Origin: Catalinimonas alkaloidigena
GTDB taxonomy: Bacteria > Bacteroidota > Bacteroidia > Cytophagales > Cyclobacteriaceae
Length of the DNA: 64,000 bases
Assembly: GCF_029504655.1 (NCBI RefSeq)
Contig: NZ_JAQFIL010000001.1
Span: 5,213,001 to 5,277,000, forward strand
Direction of reading: 5' to 3'
Under the pieces are notes generated by a model, which was not told where the DNA came from, did not search any database, and was given only the letters and a program-made list of their open reading frames with translations. Positions 54,210 through 62,325 of the stretch are shown here, one piece after another; positions within the stretch are counted from its first letter, which is position 1, and each line of letters opens with the position of its first letter. The translations under genes and the position numbers were made by a program.

Positions 54210-55198
54210 GACATTATTCTGATAATTTGTTAAGAGGTTCTAGCAGCAGTTCTCATGTTATGTAAACCACAGGCGATGAGTATGACTTGATCACGAGCAT
54301 CTTTGAAACGTAACCTCACCTTTTCTCTGACAATATTGAGCCTCTTCACTCCTGCCATTACATGTTCTACTGGCACTCTGATTCGGCTTATATCTGTATT
54401 TTCCTGTTTCTGCTGTTGTGTTAATTCACCATTTTTGGTTTTTTTATGAGGCATCAACACGCTAATGTTTTCTAGATCATAACCCTGATAGCCTAAATCC
54501 TTTATAAGCACAGTATTATCCGGATAACAATGCCCCGCTTCATCAGCTAGCCTCTTGTCATGTACACTCCCTGGATAGGTACTACTGAGAAACAAGATTT
54601 GGTCTTGCTGATCAACAATTAGATTGTTGGTAACGGTATGGGCTTTCTTCTTACCGCTGTATTCATGCTTTTGCCGCTCATAGTCCACTGAGCGGGGTAT
54701 AGGGCGTTCTGTTGCATCCATAAGTAGCACATAACGAGTAAAGGTCTGTAAAAACGCATACAAGGCACTGCCGAAGCGTTTGGGTAATACTTTTAACTGA
54801 CCTAATGCTCTTTCAAGCAGGGGTAGTAGCACTTTGATCCATTTGCTCACACGGGGTTGTTGCACCCTGAAAAGTTGGCCATGAAAGTGTTGGCGTGGAT
54901 TTTCCTTCATATAAATCAGAATAAAAAGTAGTTTCTGTCCGCTGCCTGGCAGACTGCACCGTGTATCGTCTTTGAACTTAGGGATACGCCGGGGATTCCC
55001 CTCCAAATCATAATGCTGGAAGTAGTTGCGGCACAAGGGGGCAAAGACGGAAAGCAAATCCATAAACTCAGCGGGATGTAAACTCGTTAGTTGTAATAAA
55101 TTAGGGTGATCTGTTAGGTTATTTTTGTTAGTTTGCATATTAAAAATAGCCAGCAAATTGCCCTTTTTGTTCCTATATTAATTTATCAGAATATCCTC
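54210..55198 (-). mobile_element. IS5-family insertion sequence in the permease gene
   Basis: Complete element of 989 bp. Its imperfect terminal inverted repeats start GACATTATTCTGATAA at 54210-54225 and match 13 of 16 bases at the right end (up to 55198). The 5-bp direct repeat TACTA (54205-54209 and 55199-55203) marks target duplication; joining the flanks restores the permease frame across the site (ISLLICT then IVYLLVAF). One transposase gene is present on the minus strand. Confidence 0.87.
54230..55138 (-). CDS. IS5-family DDE transposase
   Basis: Transposase of 302 aa from the ATG at 55138 (an ATG at 55156 is possible). DDE signature: MDATERPIPR near residues 140-150 (first Asp), IKDLGYQGYDLENI near 213-226 (second Asp) and IRVPVEHVMAGVKRL near 254-268 (Glu in VEH). 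This is the DDE_Tnp_4 type of the IS5 family. An N-terminal helix-turn-helix region includes QQPRVSKWIKVLLPLLE. Frame intact. Confidence 0.9.
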   Translation of the reverse strand: MQTNKNNLTDHPNLLQLTSLHPAEFMDLLSVFAPLCRNYFQHYDLEGNPRRIPKFKDDTRCSLPGSGQKLLFILIYMKENPRQHFHGQLFRVQQPRVSKWIKVLLPLLERALGQLKVLPKRFGSALYAFLQTFTRYVLLMDATERPIPRSVDYERQKHEYSGKKKAHTVTNNLIVDQQDQILFLSSTYPGSVHDKRLADEAGHCYPDNTVLIKDLGYQGYDLENISVLMPHKKTKNGELTQQQKQENTDISRIRVPVEHVMAGVKRLNIVREKVRLRFKDARDQVILIACGLHNMRTAARTS

Positions 55199-55575
55199 TA
55201 CTATTGTCTATTTGCTGGTCGCATTCGCGGTATCGGTCAATCTTTCTGTTCCAAAGATTATAGAAGCAAAAGATTACTCCCTGTCTGAAGCGGCCAGGCC
55301 TACTTTCGGAAAATATGGCCTATGGTTCACCGTTGGAATCGCCATCATTGCTACCGTATCCAGTGTTTTGGCCAATGTATTTGCTATGTCCAGAATGACA
55401 ACGATGCTTACCGAAATGAAGCTGATACCTCATAAGCATTTTGGAATGCCGGGTAACCTGCAACAGCATATGTTGACTTATACCATAGTCATCGCCATCA
55501 CCTTAACCATAATTTTTTTGATCTCAGCAGGATTGCATCTTTAGGAGCAATCTTTTATCTGATTATGGACATCAT

Positions 55576-56761
55576 TACTCTACCCGATGATATTTATCAG
55601 TTGATAATCGCAGGCCCCAGTTCGCTCTACTCTTCGCAGAAATAGTTGAAGCAGCCTATCAAAGTCAGCTTGATGCTTGCCTTTTAAATACTGCCGGAAC
55701 CAATCTAACCCTCTGCGGAAAGTACTCTTGGCTGGATAGCCGTGCTTTTTGATCGCTACTTTTTGTGTTTTATCCAAGAACTCTCTGCCTAAGGACAGGC
55801 AAATAGCAAAAGCAATACACACTAAAGCAAATAGTTTTTTCCACTTGTCTAGACTTCGTAAATGTGAACCTTCCAATTTGAAACCGCGTCCTTTCAAACT
55901 TTGAAAGAAAACCTCTATGGTCCAGCGTTTGCGATATATGTGCGGAAGCTGCTTAGCAAAGTGAGTACCGATGACATACAACATTTCTCGGTTAGCCAGT
56001 CTTCTAATAGCTACATTAACTCTTACTCCATCCACAATAGCATTTTGAAAGTACCGTGTAGACTGGTGAGCCATTAATTCTTCGGCTTGGTAGGTTTCAC
56101 CGTTACGCAAGGTGATAGTATGATGTTTAGGAACGCGGACACAGAAGGGAATTTCAGCCTTCTGAAGCCAAGTCAGCCACTGATGGCCGATAAATTCTCT
56201 ATCCATAATGACTGAAGCGATGCGTGCTTTACCTAGCAGCCTTACACACTGCTTCAGTAGATCGATCCGATCTTGATAGTTGCTATTCCCACTTTTATTA
56301 TCCAACATCTCAAAGTATAAAGGCAAGCCCACTTTACCTACACAAGCGGTGATACATAAAATATTAACCTGGCACTGGCCAAAATCCCATTCCGTACGGT
56401 CAAGACTCAGACTCACTTCTCCGGGGGGTAGAAACCTAGATAGAAGGGCCGCTACTTGTTGATAATCAAGAAGAGCATCTTTGAAAAAAGCTTGGATGCG
56501 CCGTTCATTTGAAGTCTCTCGTACTTCATCATTCAGTTCCGTAGCTAACTCACAGAATTGCACAGTGCGCATTTTGATAACTGTTTTTACAAACTGCCAG
56601 ACAAATTTCTGTCGTGACAAATGGCGGACAACAGGAAAGGCATTCAAAGTTTTTTTATCTTTGATTCTAATAAATATTTCATGGTAAAGCTGAGTTTAGA
56701 GTGTATGGTAACCTCAAAATTCAGCTTTTCTTTTTCTTACTCAAAATCATCGGGTAGAGTA
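55576..56761 (-). mobile_element. IS4-family insertion sequence in the permease gene
   Basis: Complete element of 1186 bp with perfect 16-bp inverted repeats (TACTCTACCCGATGAT at 55576-55591, complement at 56746-56761). A 9-bp target duplication GGACATCAT flanks it (55567-55575 and 56762-56770). Joining the flanks restores the permease frame (YLIMDIIIQWGIF). The exact repeats suggest recent insertion. Confidence 0.93.
55580..56647 (-). CDS. IS4-family DDE transposase
   Basis: Transposase of 355 aa. DDE signature: SLSLDRTEWDFGQ near residues 80-92 (first Asp), IASVIMDREFIGHQW near 142-156 (second Asp) and YRKRWTIEVFFQSLKGRGF near 236-254, the IS4 YREK-like motif with catalytic Glu. The start is a TTG at 56647; no ATG lies upstream in frame within the element. 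Frame intact to the stop at 55580, close to the end of the element. Confidence 0.9.
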   Translation of the reverse strand: MNAFPVVRHLSRQKFVWQFVKTVIKMRTVQFCELATELNDEVRETSNERRIQAFFKDALLDYQQVAALLSRFLPPGEVSLSLDRTEWDFGQCQVNILCITACVGKVGLPLYFEMLDNKSGNSNYQDRIDLLKQCVRLLGKARIASVIMDREFIGHQWLTWLQKAEIPFCVRVPKHHTITLRNGETYQAEELMAHQSTRYFQNAIVDGVRVNVAIRRLANREMLYVIGTHFAKQLPHIYRKRWTIEVFFQSLKGRGFKLEGSHLRSLDKWKKLFALVCIAFAICLSLGREFLDKTQKVAIKKHGYPAKSTFRRGLDWFRQYLKGKHQADFDRLLQLFLRRVERTGACDYQLINIIG

Positions 56762-57013
56762 GGACATCATTATACAATGGGGCATTTTTAAACATTTACG
56801 GAAAGAAATCAAGGCAAACGGAGCAATATTATTGGCCACTATTGTCCTTGATGTAGTTGTTTTGGGGGCCTTCATTTGGATGAAAGAGCAAAGTGACATG
56901 CTCCTCATTATTGTTTCGGCAGTTCTATTACTACTAATTTTCATAGGGGAAAAGTGGTTTTTGAAAATGAGGAAAGACAAGGTGGAATTAAGTAAAAACT
57001 AAGACAAAAAATT

Positions 57014-57136
57014 ATGATGGATCAAGGAACAGATTTTGGAATGCATGGTGGAGGCTGGATGTGGCTTTTTTGAGGGCTGTTGCTGGTAGTCCTGATGCTT
57101 TTGATTGTCTGGTTGGTAAAGCAAATACGGAAATAA
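57014..57136 (+). pseudogene. Small single-span membrane protein with an in-frame TGA
   Basis: Forty codons that closely match the intact gene at 59883-60002: a Gly/Met-rich head (MHGGGWMWLF), a membrane helix and the same tail (VKQIRK, against IKQIRK). A TGA at 57071-57073 interrupts the helix. It lies 12 bases after the permease remnant and belongs to the same decaying zone. Confidence 0.65.
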
Positions 57137-57153
57137 TTTAAACCTAAAGAGAT

Positions 57154-57543
57154 ATGAAAGAACTTTTCGGAATAAACAGAAGAAAATTTTTGGCAAAGGT
57201 TGGAGCAGGCGCTGCGGTAACCATGATATGGCCTTTCTTTTCTTCTTGCGACAGTCAATCTTCTACTACAGCAAAGCCTGAACTCAGCAAGGATTTTCAG
57301 CCCGATGTAGATTTGGAACTGAAAGCGGTGCAACGTGACTTATCCATTTTATCCGGGCCAAAAACGAAGGTGTGGGTGTATGAGGGGAAATTAATTAAGG
57401 GCAACAAAGAGGCGTTTAAACCCTTAGAAGGGAGTTATCTGGGGCCGGTCATCAAAGTACGTAAAGGATAGAAAGTCCGTATTCGCTTTACAAATGACTT
57501 ACCAGAAGAGAGTATTATCCACTGGGATGGTATGAAGTACTAG
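57154..57543 (+). pseudogene. N-terminal remnant of a Tat-exported multicopper oxidase
   Basis: An ATG at 57154 starts a twin-arginine signal (NRRKFLAKVGAGAAVTMIWP) and the first cupredoxin domain (TKVWVYEGKLIKGNKEAF; YLGPVIKVRKG). A TAG at 57469 interrupts, after which the frame goes on with VRIRFTNDLPEESIIHWDGM, where a functional enzyme would have HWHGM. A second TAG stands at 57541; nothing of the other domains follows. The gene has lost about three quarters of its length. The bases from 57544 to 57693 show no gene. Confidence 0.82.
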
Positions 57544-57693
57544 ATTCCGGCTACACTTAAAGGCTTTTGTGCACCCCTTCTTAGAGGCAAAATAATATAC
57601 AACAAAACCATATTACCATACAATATTTTATGCTTTAAACTACTGATTCCACTGCTAATCACTTAGCTTAATTCAGGCGTATTTTGTCAGATT

Positions 57694-57921
57694 ATGAAGG
57701 TACAAAAACTCTCCACCCTTAGATGTCCGATTTGTAAACATCAAATTTTGAAAAGGATGCCCCTGGAAAAAACAATTTCGGAGTTTGTGTGCATGAATTG
57801 CTCCTCAATCATTAAAACAAAAAGGCATGAATGCTGTGTATTCTGTACTTATGGTTCTGTAAAGTGTCCAAGAGCACAAGCATGGAGACTTTTGGAAAAT
57901 ATCCTGGATGGAAACCTTTAA
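57694..57921 (+). CDS. GDCCVxC-type Cys-rich small protein
   Basis: Protein of 75 aa, cytoplasmic, with three Cys clusters: RCPICKHQI near 10-18, EFVCMNCSSI near 31-40 and HECCVFCTYGSVKCPRAQ near 45-62. The last matches the GDCCVxC motif family (His-Glu here for Gly-Asp). The two CxxC pairs likely bind one zinc as a ribbon. These small proteins occur in metal- and mercury-resistance islands; function unknown. It is intact although surrounded by broken genes. Confidence 0.76.
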   Translation: MKVQKLSTLRCPICKHQILKRMPLEKTISEFVCMNCSSIIKTKRHECCVFCTYGSVKCPRAQAWRLLENILDGNL

Positions 57922-57961
57922 AATATAATAATCATATAAAATCTTTATTAGAAAGCTCAAA

Positions 57962-58630
57962 ATGAAGACACAAACTATTTTGACATTTTCTTTTTTTATT
58001 CTATTTCAATGTACCTATCCACTTCATGCACACGAAGGTGAGAATCATCAACAAACTCAGCAAGAAACTACTGTACATGAGGAAAACAATCATTCTGAAG
58101 ATGAAGAAGATATTGAAGCATTAGAAGAGGAAACTGCGCACGCTAGTTCTAAAGAGATTAGTGCTGATTTTGATGATTTCCCTAACCTGGACCCTCTCCT
58201 TGTGCATTTCCCGATTGTACTGCTAATATTGGTAGCTATCTTGGGAATATTTAATATTTTCTTCTTAAAGCAAGAGTTAAATTGGGTTTTGACCATCGTA
58301 ATTTTTGTAGTTGCTCTGGGTGCTTACGCAGCAGGACGTTGGTATCATCCTCACACACATGCCCTCACAGAACAAGCAAAACTGGTGCTGGAGTAACATG
58401 ATTTGTATGCTGATTGGACAATTTATCTGTCAATTGCTGCTTTGATAGCACAGCTAACCCACCTTTTTGTAATCAAAGGAAAACGTTGGTCTATGGTAGC
58501 AGTAGCCCTTATTCTTATCGGAGGTGCATATACTGTGAGTCAAGCAGCACATTATGGCTCACAATTAGTCTACATTGAAGGAGGCGGGCCTCAGGGAGAT
58601 TTTTTAGAAACAGAAGCACACAGCCGCTAA
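57962..58630 (+). pseudogene. DUF2231-like membrane protein interrupted by TAA
   Basis: One frame from 57962 to 58630 (222 codons plus stop) broken by a TAA at 58394-58396; the sequence before (EQAKLVLE) and after (HDLYADWTIYLSIAALIAQL) reads on in the same frame. The N-terminus is a signal (ILTFSFFILFQCTYPLHA), then a His/Glu-rich stretch (HEGENHQQTQQETTVHEENN). Four membrane helices follow (PLLVHFPIVLLILVAILGIF; WVLTIVIFVVALGAYAAGRW; two after the stop). LLVHFP near the first helix is typical of DUF2231 proteins of metal islands. A CAA-to-TAA change would explain the break. A truncated product with two helices is possible. Confidence 0.72.
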
Positions 58631-58676
58631 GCATGGCAATTGACTTTAAGTCTCCTAGATTTAGGGTCTAAAATAA

Positions 58677-58709
58677 TTTCATACAAAAAATACAGAATTC
58701 TGAACATTT
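58677..58709 (+). promoter_or_regulatory. 33-nt element shared with 48257-48289 (copper promoter, copy 2)
   Basis: Matches the element before the multicopper oxidase in 29 of 33 positions. Its core CAGAATTCTG (58693-58702) is a perfect 10-bp palindrome here. It lies 121 bases before the DUF302 gene at 58831. The other bases of this 200-base gap contain nothing else I can name. Confidence 0.58.
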
Positions 58710-58830
58710 CTAGAAGCAACTTACCAAACAATTAAGTAACTATTATTTTATTATGCTCTGAGATAATGGCTTTAGACATCAATAAAGAAGCCATTCCATT
58801 CCATTCCATCACGCTGAACTAAGCATTTTT

Positions 58831-59211
58831 ATGGAATACAATCATTGTATAAACAAAAGATACAATAACCTTTACTTTGATGAAGCGATACGCAACATCA
58901 AATATGGGCTTATACAAGCAGAGTTTGATACCATTAATGAATATGTTCTGGATGAATACTTTTATCAGTTAATTGAGGAGAAAGTAGGTCGCTCCCTTGT
59001 ATTGGCAGCAGATAAGTCAAAATTATCTGAAATAAGTGATTTAACGCCTTCGTCATGCAATGTTATCCTCATAGAGGTAGTAAACATGCAATTCATTGAT
59101 ATAACATTAATTGACCTAACAGCTCTGGCAAGCATGAGTGATCCAAAAGCTACTATGCCAAAAAATGACATGAGAAAAAGACAATTTAAGACTATTTTGA
59201 ATTATGTATAA
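58831..59211 (+). CDS. DUF302 family protein (copy 3)
   Basis: Protein of 126 aa, more divergent than the pair at 51454-52316. It retains YFDEAIRNIKYGLIQAEFDT, EYVLDEYFYQLIEEKVGRSL and SSCNVILIEVVNMQFIDITL; only one of the two Cys positions (SSCNV for LPCNV) is kept, the GxC one being replaced by an AAD segment. So it may not bind metal in the same way. It is followed 17 bases later by a Met-rich lipoprotein, as in the other DUF302 cluster. Confidence 0.75.
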   Translation: MEYNHCINKRYNNLYFDEAIRNIKYGLIQAEFDTINEYVLDEYFYQLIEEKVGRSLVLAADKSKLSEISDLTPSSCNVILIEVVNMQFIDITLIDLTALASMSDPKATMPKNDMRKRQFKTILNYV

Positions 59212-59228
59212 CAATTAAATATTAGCCT

Positions 59229-59855
59229 ATGAAACTCTCAAATACAGCTACTTACATTGCTTTAGTTATTAGTTTTACCTTTCTCATAACCAATTGTGTT
59301 GGAACAGAAAAAGAGCAGGAGCAGAAAGAGAGTGAAATGATGGGAGATGATCATGAAAACATGATGGGGGAAGGGATGATGGGGAATAATGAAATGAGGG
59401 ATGAAGAAATGCGAAAGGCCATGATGTCTGGCGAGATGGGCGAGAGTATGATGGGTGATATGCGCAACATTCATCAGCTGTTAACAAATCATGAGAAAAT
59501 CCAACGCCGTGTTGAAACCCTGGACAATGGCGTCAAAACCTGGACAGAATCCAATGATCCTGAGTTGGTCCCTGTGATACAAACGCATGTACGACAAATG
59601 AAAGAAAGAGTAGAGAACAATCGCCCGATCCGGCAGATGGACCCGCTTTTCAGGGAAATTTTTGAACATGCTGATGAGATTGAGATGCAAATTGAAAATA
59701 CAGAAAAAGGCATATTTGTACTGGAAACCTCCGATAATGCCCAGGTAGTAAAGCTGATACAACAACACGCCCAACGGGCGGTAAGTGAATTTGTGGAACA
59801 GGGGATGTCTCGGGCTATGGAACCTACTCCTTTACCTGATGGATACGAGCAATAA
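59229..59855 (+). CDS. Met-rich lipoprotein
   Basis: Protein of 208 aa with a lipoprotein signal (TYIALVISFTFLITNC; lipobox Cys near 23). A Met/Glu/Gly-rich stretch comes next (SEMMGDDHENMMGEGMMGNN; MRDEEMRKAMMSGEMGESMM), then a helical domain from about residue 85 (IHQLLTNHEKIQRRVETLDN; HVRQMKERVENNRPIRQMDP; HADEIEMQIE) with regular His residues, resembling copper-binding four-helix proteins. It probably binds Cu(I) at the membrane. The C-terminal domain family is not certain. Confidence 0.75.
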   Translation: MKLSNTATYIALVISFTFLITNCVGTEKEQEQKESEMMGDDHENMMGEGMMGNNEMRDEEMRKAMMSGEMGESMMGDMRNIHQLLTNHEKIQRRVETLDNGVKTWTESNDPELVPVIQTHVRQMKERVENNRPIRQMDPLFREIFEHADEIEMQIENTEKGIFVLETSDNAQVVKLIQQHAQRAVSEFVEQGMSRAMEPTPLPDGYEQ

Positions 59856-59882
59856 GATGTTAAAACAAAAATTTCATAAATA

Positions 59883-60002
59883 ATGATGAATCAAAACGGA
59901 ATGGGCTTGGGAGGTGGAATCTGGATGTGGGTATTTGGCATCTTGGTATTTATCGTACTTGTTTTGCTGATTATGTGGATGATAAAGCAAATCAGGAAAT
60001 AG
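59883..60002 (+). CDS. Small single-span membrane protein, Gly/Met-rich head
   Basis: Protein of 39 aa: head NQNGMGLGGGIWMW, one helix (VFGILVFIVLVLLIMWMI) and basic tail KQIRK. Its near copy at 57014-57136 is interrupted by TGA, so comparison of the two supports the frame. It lies 27 bases after the Met-rich lipoprotein gene. Role unknown; perhaps a subunit or anchor for copper proteins. Confidence 0.68.
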   Translation: MMNQNGMGLGGGIWMWVFGILVFIVLVLLIMWMIKQIRK

Positions 60003-60057
60003 TGTTTATCTTATAATAGGCATTTAATTTTTTAACCTTACATAAACTAACTTTTTT

Positions 60058-61593
60058 ATGGCTAGCAAAGATGATAAGCACTCTACAGGCATGGGTTCCC
60101 GCGGTGTGGTCCGCCCTATGGATATGCATCAAAATAATAGCAACGACCATCAGGACCATGAAGGGGGCGGCCATGAACATCATAAGATGGATCACCAACA
60201 ACGTCTGCAAATGTTGCACATGCACCATCAGCAAACTTTATGGATCTATTGGATGCTTGTGCTTTTAGGCTTCTGGCTGGTTTTGTCACCCTTGACTTTT
60301 AGCTATGGGATAGGAACAGTAGAACCTAGTGGGGGTCGGGAAGTTTGGCTTTCATTATCCCAAAGAATTACTGTACTCAAATGGAGCGATATCATCAGTG
60401 GGCTGCTGCTGATCTTCTTCGGTTGGCGGTCGCTGACACCCAACCGGCCTGTGAGTCTTTGGATATGCTGCTTTATTGGTGTATGGCTCAACATAGCGCC
60501 GGTGTTGTTCTGGGCACCAACTGCGGTGGCCTACTACAACGATACGCTGGTAGGTGCGCTGATTATTGCCCTGACCATCCTGATACCCGGTATGCCCAAC
60601 ATGATTATGTACATGAAGATGGGTTCAAAAGTACCTTCGGGTTGGAGCTATAACCCTTCCAGTTGGCCTCAGCGCTGGATCATGATTGTCTTAGCCTTTG
60701 CCGGATGGATAGTATCCCGCTACCTAGGGGCTTTTCAATTGGGTTACATAGATCAGATATGGGACCCTTTCTTTGGAGAAGGGAGCCGTTTGGTACTCAA
60801 CTCTGATATGTCCCACTCCCTTCCGGTGTCTGATGGAATGCTTGGAGCCCTGGCTTATACTTTTGAATTTCTGATGGGTTGGATGGGAAGCCCTTCCCGC
60901 TGGCGCACTATGCCCTGGATGGTAGCACTATTTGGTATTCTAGTAATTCCCCTTGGTCTTGTACATATCTTCCTGGTGATTTCCCAGCCTGTAATTGTAG
61001 GGTATTGGTGTACACCCTGCTTGCTGGCCGCAGCTATTATGCTGCCCATGATTCCGCTGGAGTTTGATGAGGTAATAGCGATGGGGCAGCACATGGTACA
61101 GGCTAAACGGAGAGGAGACAATTTCTGGAAAGTATTCTGGAAAGGTGGAGAACCGTTCGAGCACAATGAAGATGAACGTTCTCCTAAGTTGATGGAGCTT
61201 TCGAAAAGTCCCGGAAAAGTAATCAAAGCCTCCATCTGGGGGATGAGCATTCCCTGGACGCTCGCTGTGTCTACGCTATTAGGCATTTGGCTGATGTTTG
61301 CTCCCGCTGCATTTGGGGTTAGTATAGAAGCTTCGGCAGCCGACATCAACCATCTGGGAGGTTCACTAATAGTAGTGGTATCGGTGATAAGCATGGGAGA
61401 AGTAGTGAGAAGAGGGCGTTATCTCAATATTTTGTTAGGATTATTAGTAGCTGTAGTCCCCTGGTTTTTACAGGATAGTAACTTTGTATTAAACCTAAGC
61501 AGTGCGATTACAGGGCTGCTAGTAGCCGGACTTGCTATACCACGAGGCCCTAAAAAAGAAAGCTATGGCCTATGGGATAAGTATGTAAAATAG
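60058..61593 (+). CDS. SPW-repeat membrane protein with central VKOR-like CxxC domain
   Basis: Membrane protein of 511 aa. A His/Met-rich cytoplasmic or periplasmic head (HQDHEGGGHEHHKMDHQQ) precedes an SPW-type block (LGFWLVLSPLTFSYG near 71-85; SLWICCFIGVWLNIAPVLFW near 137-156). A central part follows with LGALAYTFEFLMGWMGSPSR and YWCTPCLLAAAIMLPMIPLE near 316-335, in which the CxxC and context resemble vitamin K epoxide reductase. A second SPW block ends the protein (LAVSTLLGIWLMFAPAAFGV). This could be a quinone-linked thiol oxidase in metal stress (inference). About ten helices. Confidence 0.75.
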   Translation: MASKDDKHSTGMGSRGVVRPMDMHQNNSNDHQDHEGGGHEHHKMDHQQRLQMLHMHHQQTLWIYWMLVLLGFWLVLSPLTFSYGIGTVEPSGGREVWLSLSQRITVLKWSDIISGLLLIFFGWRSLTPNRPVSLWICCFIGVWLNIAPVLFWAPTAVAYYNDTLVGALIIALTILIPGMPNMIMYMKMGSKVPSGWSYNPSSWPQRWIMIVLAFAGWIVSRYLGAFQLGYIDQIWDPFFGEGSRLVLNSDMSHSLPVSDGMLGALAYTFEFLMGWMGSPSRWRTMPWMVALFGILVIPLGLVHIFLVISQPVIVGYWCTPCLLAAAIMLPMIPLEFDEVIAMGQHMVQAKRRGDNFWKVFWKGGEPFEHNEDERSPKLMELSKSPGKVIKASIWGMSIPWTLAVSTLLGIWLMFAPAAFGVSIEASAADINHLGGSLIVVVSVISMGEVVRRGRYLNILLGLLVAVVPWFLQDSNFVLNLSSAITGLLVAGLAIPRGPKKESYGLWDKYVK

Positions 61594-61603
61594 TTTTGGT
61601 GTT

Positions 61604-61648
61604 TAGCTGCAAGCTTTCTGTTTATCATCATACTGAAGCTTGCAGCTA
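61604..61648 (+). terminator. Stem-loop terminator after the SPW/VKOR-like gene
   Basis: Perfect 13-bp arms TAGCTGCAAGCTT (61604-61616) and complement (61636-61648) with a 19-base loop, followed by TTTAG. It starts 10 bases after the stop codon and should end the DUF302-to-SPW transcript. Confidence 0.75.
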
Positions 61649-61668
61649 TTTAGCACAAAAGACATCTG

Positions 61669-62325
61669 ATGAAAATGTCAGTCAACTACTACAAAAATAT
61701 AGCAGACTCGTATGATAAGAAATGGAAGAGCTATACAGACAATACATTAGAAATAGCCATACAGCATTTCCCTGAATCATTGGAAGGAAAAACAATGCTT
61801 GATTTTGGCTGTGGTACTGGGGAACTAATCAGAAGGATATTGGAAAAACATCCTAATCTGGATCATATTACGGGTTATGATCCTGTAGAAGAAATGTTAC
61901 ACCAGGCCAGGAAGAAAATTCAACATCTCCCTGGGTACTTAAGAGATAAGGTAAAAATGCAAAATCAGAAAAACTTTGAGAATAAATATGACCTCATAGT
62001 ATCTACAAGTGTCTTCCATTATCTTCAGCACCCTGATTCAGAGATGGTCAATCTTAAAGCACACTTGCAAAAAGACGGTATGTTGATTTTGTTAGATTAT
62101 ATAAAGAGCGGATTTCTAGCAAAGTACTTTGAATGGGCTATCAAACGCATAGACAACATGCTCATCAAGTGTATAGCCTCTATCAAATTCAAGAAATTCT
62201 TGGAAGAGCAGGTTTTAAAATTATCAATAGTGAAAAATTTACGATTACTTTTTTCTGGAAAGGCGTTGTGGTTTGCGCTACCCATAAAGAGTAAATTTCC
62301 GGATAAAAAGATTCTATGCCAATGA
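61669..62325 (+). CDS. Class I SAM-dependent methyltransferase
   Basis: Cytoplasmic enzyme of 218 aa. SAM-binding motif I is MLDFGCGTGELIRRI near residues 44-58, then an acidic residue after strand 2 (HITGYDPVEEMLHQARKK near 67-84), and motif III-like YDLIVSTSVFHYLQHPDSEM near 105-124. The substrate is unknown (arsenite, lipid and small-molecule methyltransferases share this fold); the Cys set of ArsM is not seen. Its end overlaps the next gene by 10 bases. Confidence 0.83.
   Translation: MKMSVNYYKNIADSYDKKWKSYTDNTLEIAIQHFPESLEGKTMLDFGCGTGELIRRILEKHPNLDHITGYDPVEEMLHQARKKIQHLPGYLRDKVKMQNQKNFENKYDLIVSTSVFHYLQHPDSEMVNLKAHLQKDGMLILLDYIKSGFLAKYFEWAIKRIDNMLIKCIASIKFKKFLEEQVLKLSIVKNLRLLFSGKALWFALPIKSKFPDKKILCQ

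Larger units (their letters stand above)
53494..57001 (+). pseudogene. APC-family amino-acid permease, broken by two IS elements, frameshifts and stops
   Basis: A GTG at 53494 opens an APC permease (LTGAISLGTGVMIGAAIFAL; MSNAYPSSGGIAMYLKKAYG). The frame shifts in a T7 run near 53908 (one T too many), continues as INIAGNKVIDRVSFVMAIVK, meets TGA at 54008 and TGA at 54185, and is then split by an IS5-type element (54210-55198). It resumes as IVYLLVAFAVSVNLSVPKII, shifts again at a T7 run near 55513 (one T too few) and is split by an IS4-type element (55576-56761). It ends with FKHLRKEIKANGAILLATIV... at 57001. Removing the IS elements, the two shifts and the stops gives a full-length protein of about 440 residues. 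Clearly non-functional as assembled. Confidence 0.88.

Noticed and set aside
31870..56761. Composite transposon formed by the IS elements around the copper block
   Set aside because: The three IS elements belong to different families with different ends and target duplications, so they could not mobilise the block together in the classical way.
53494..58630. Recoding of TGA as Trp (or of TAA/TAG as Gln) in the zone with in-frame stops
   Set aside because: All three stop codons occur as interruptions here, and the same codons end normal genes throughout the window; IS insertions and frameshifts nearby point to decay.
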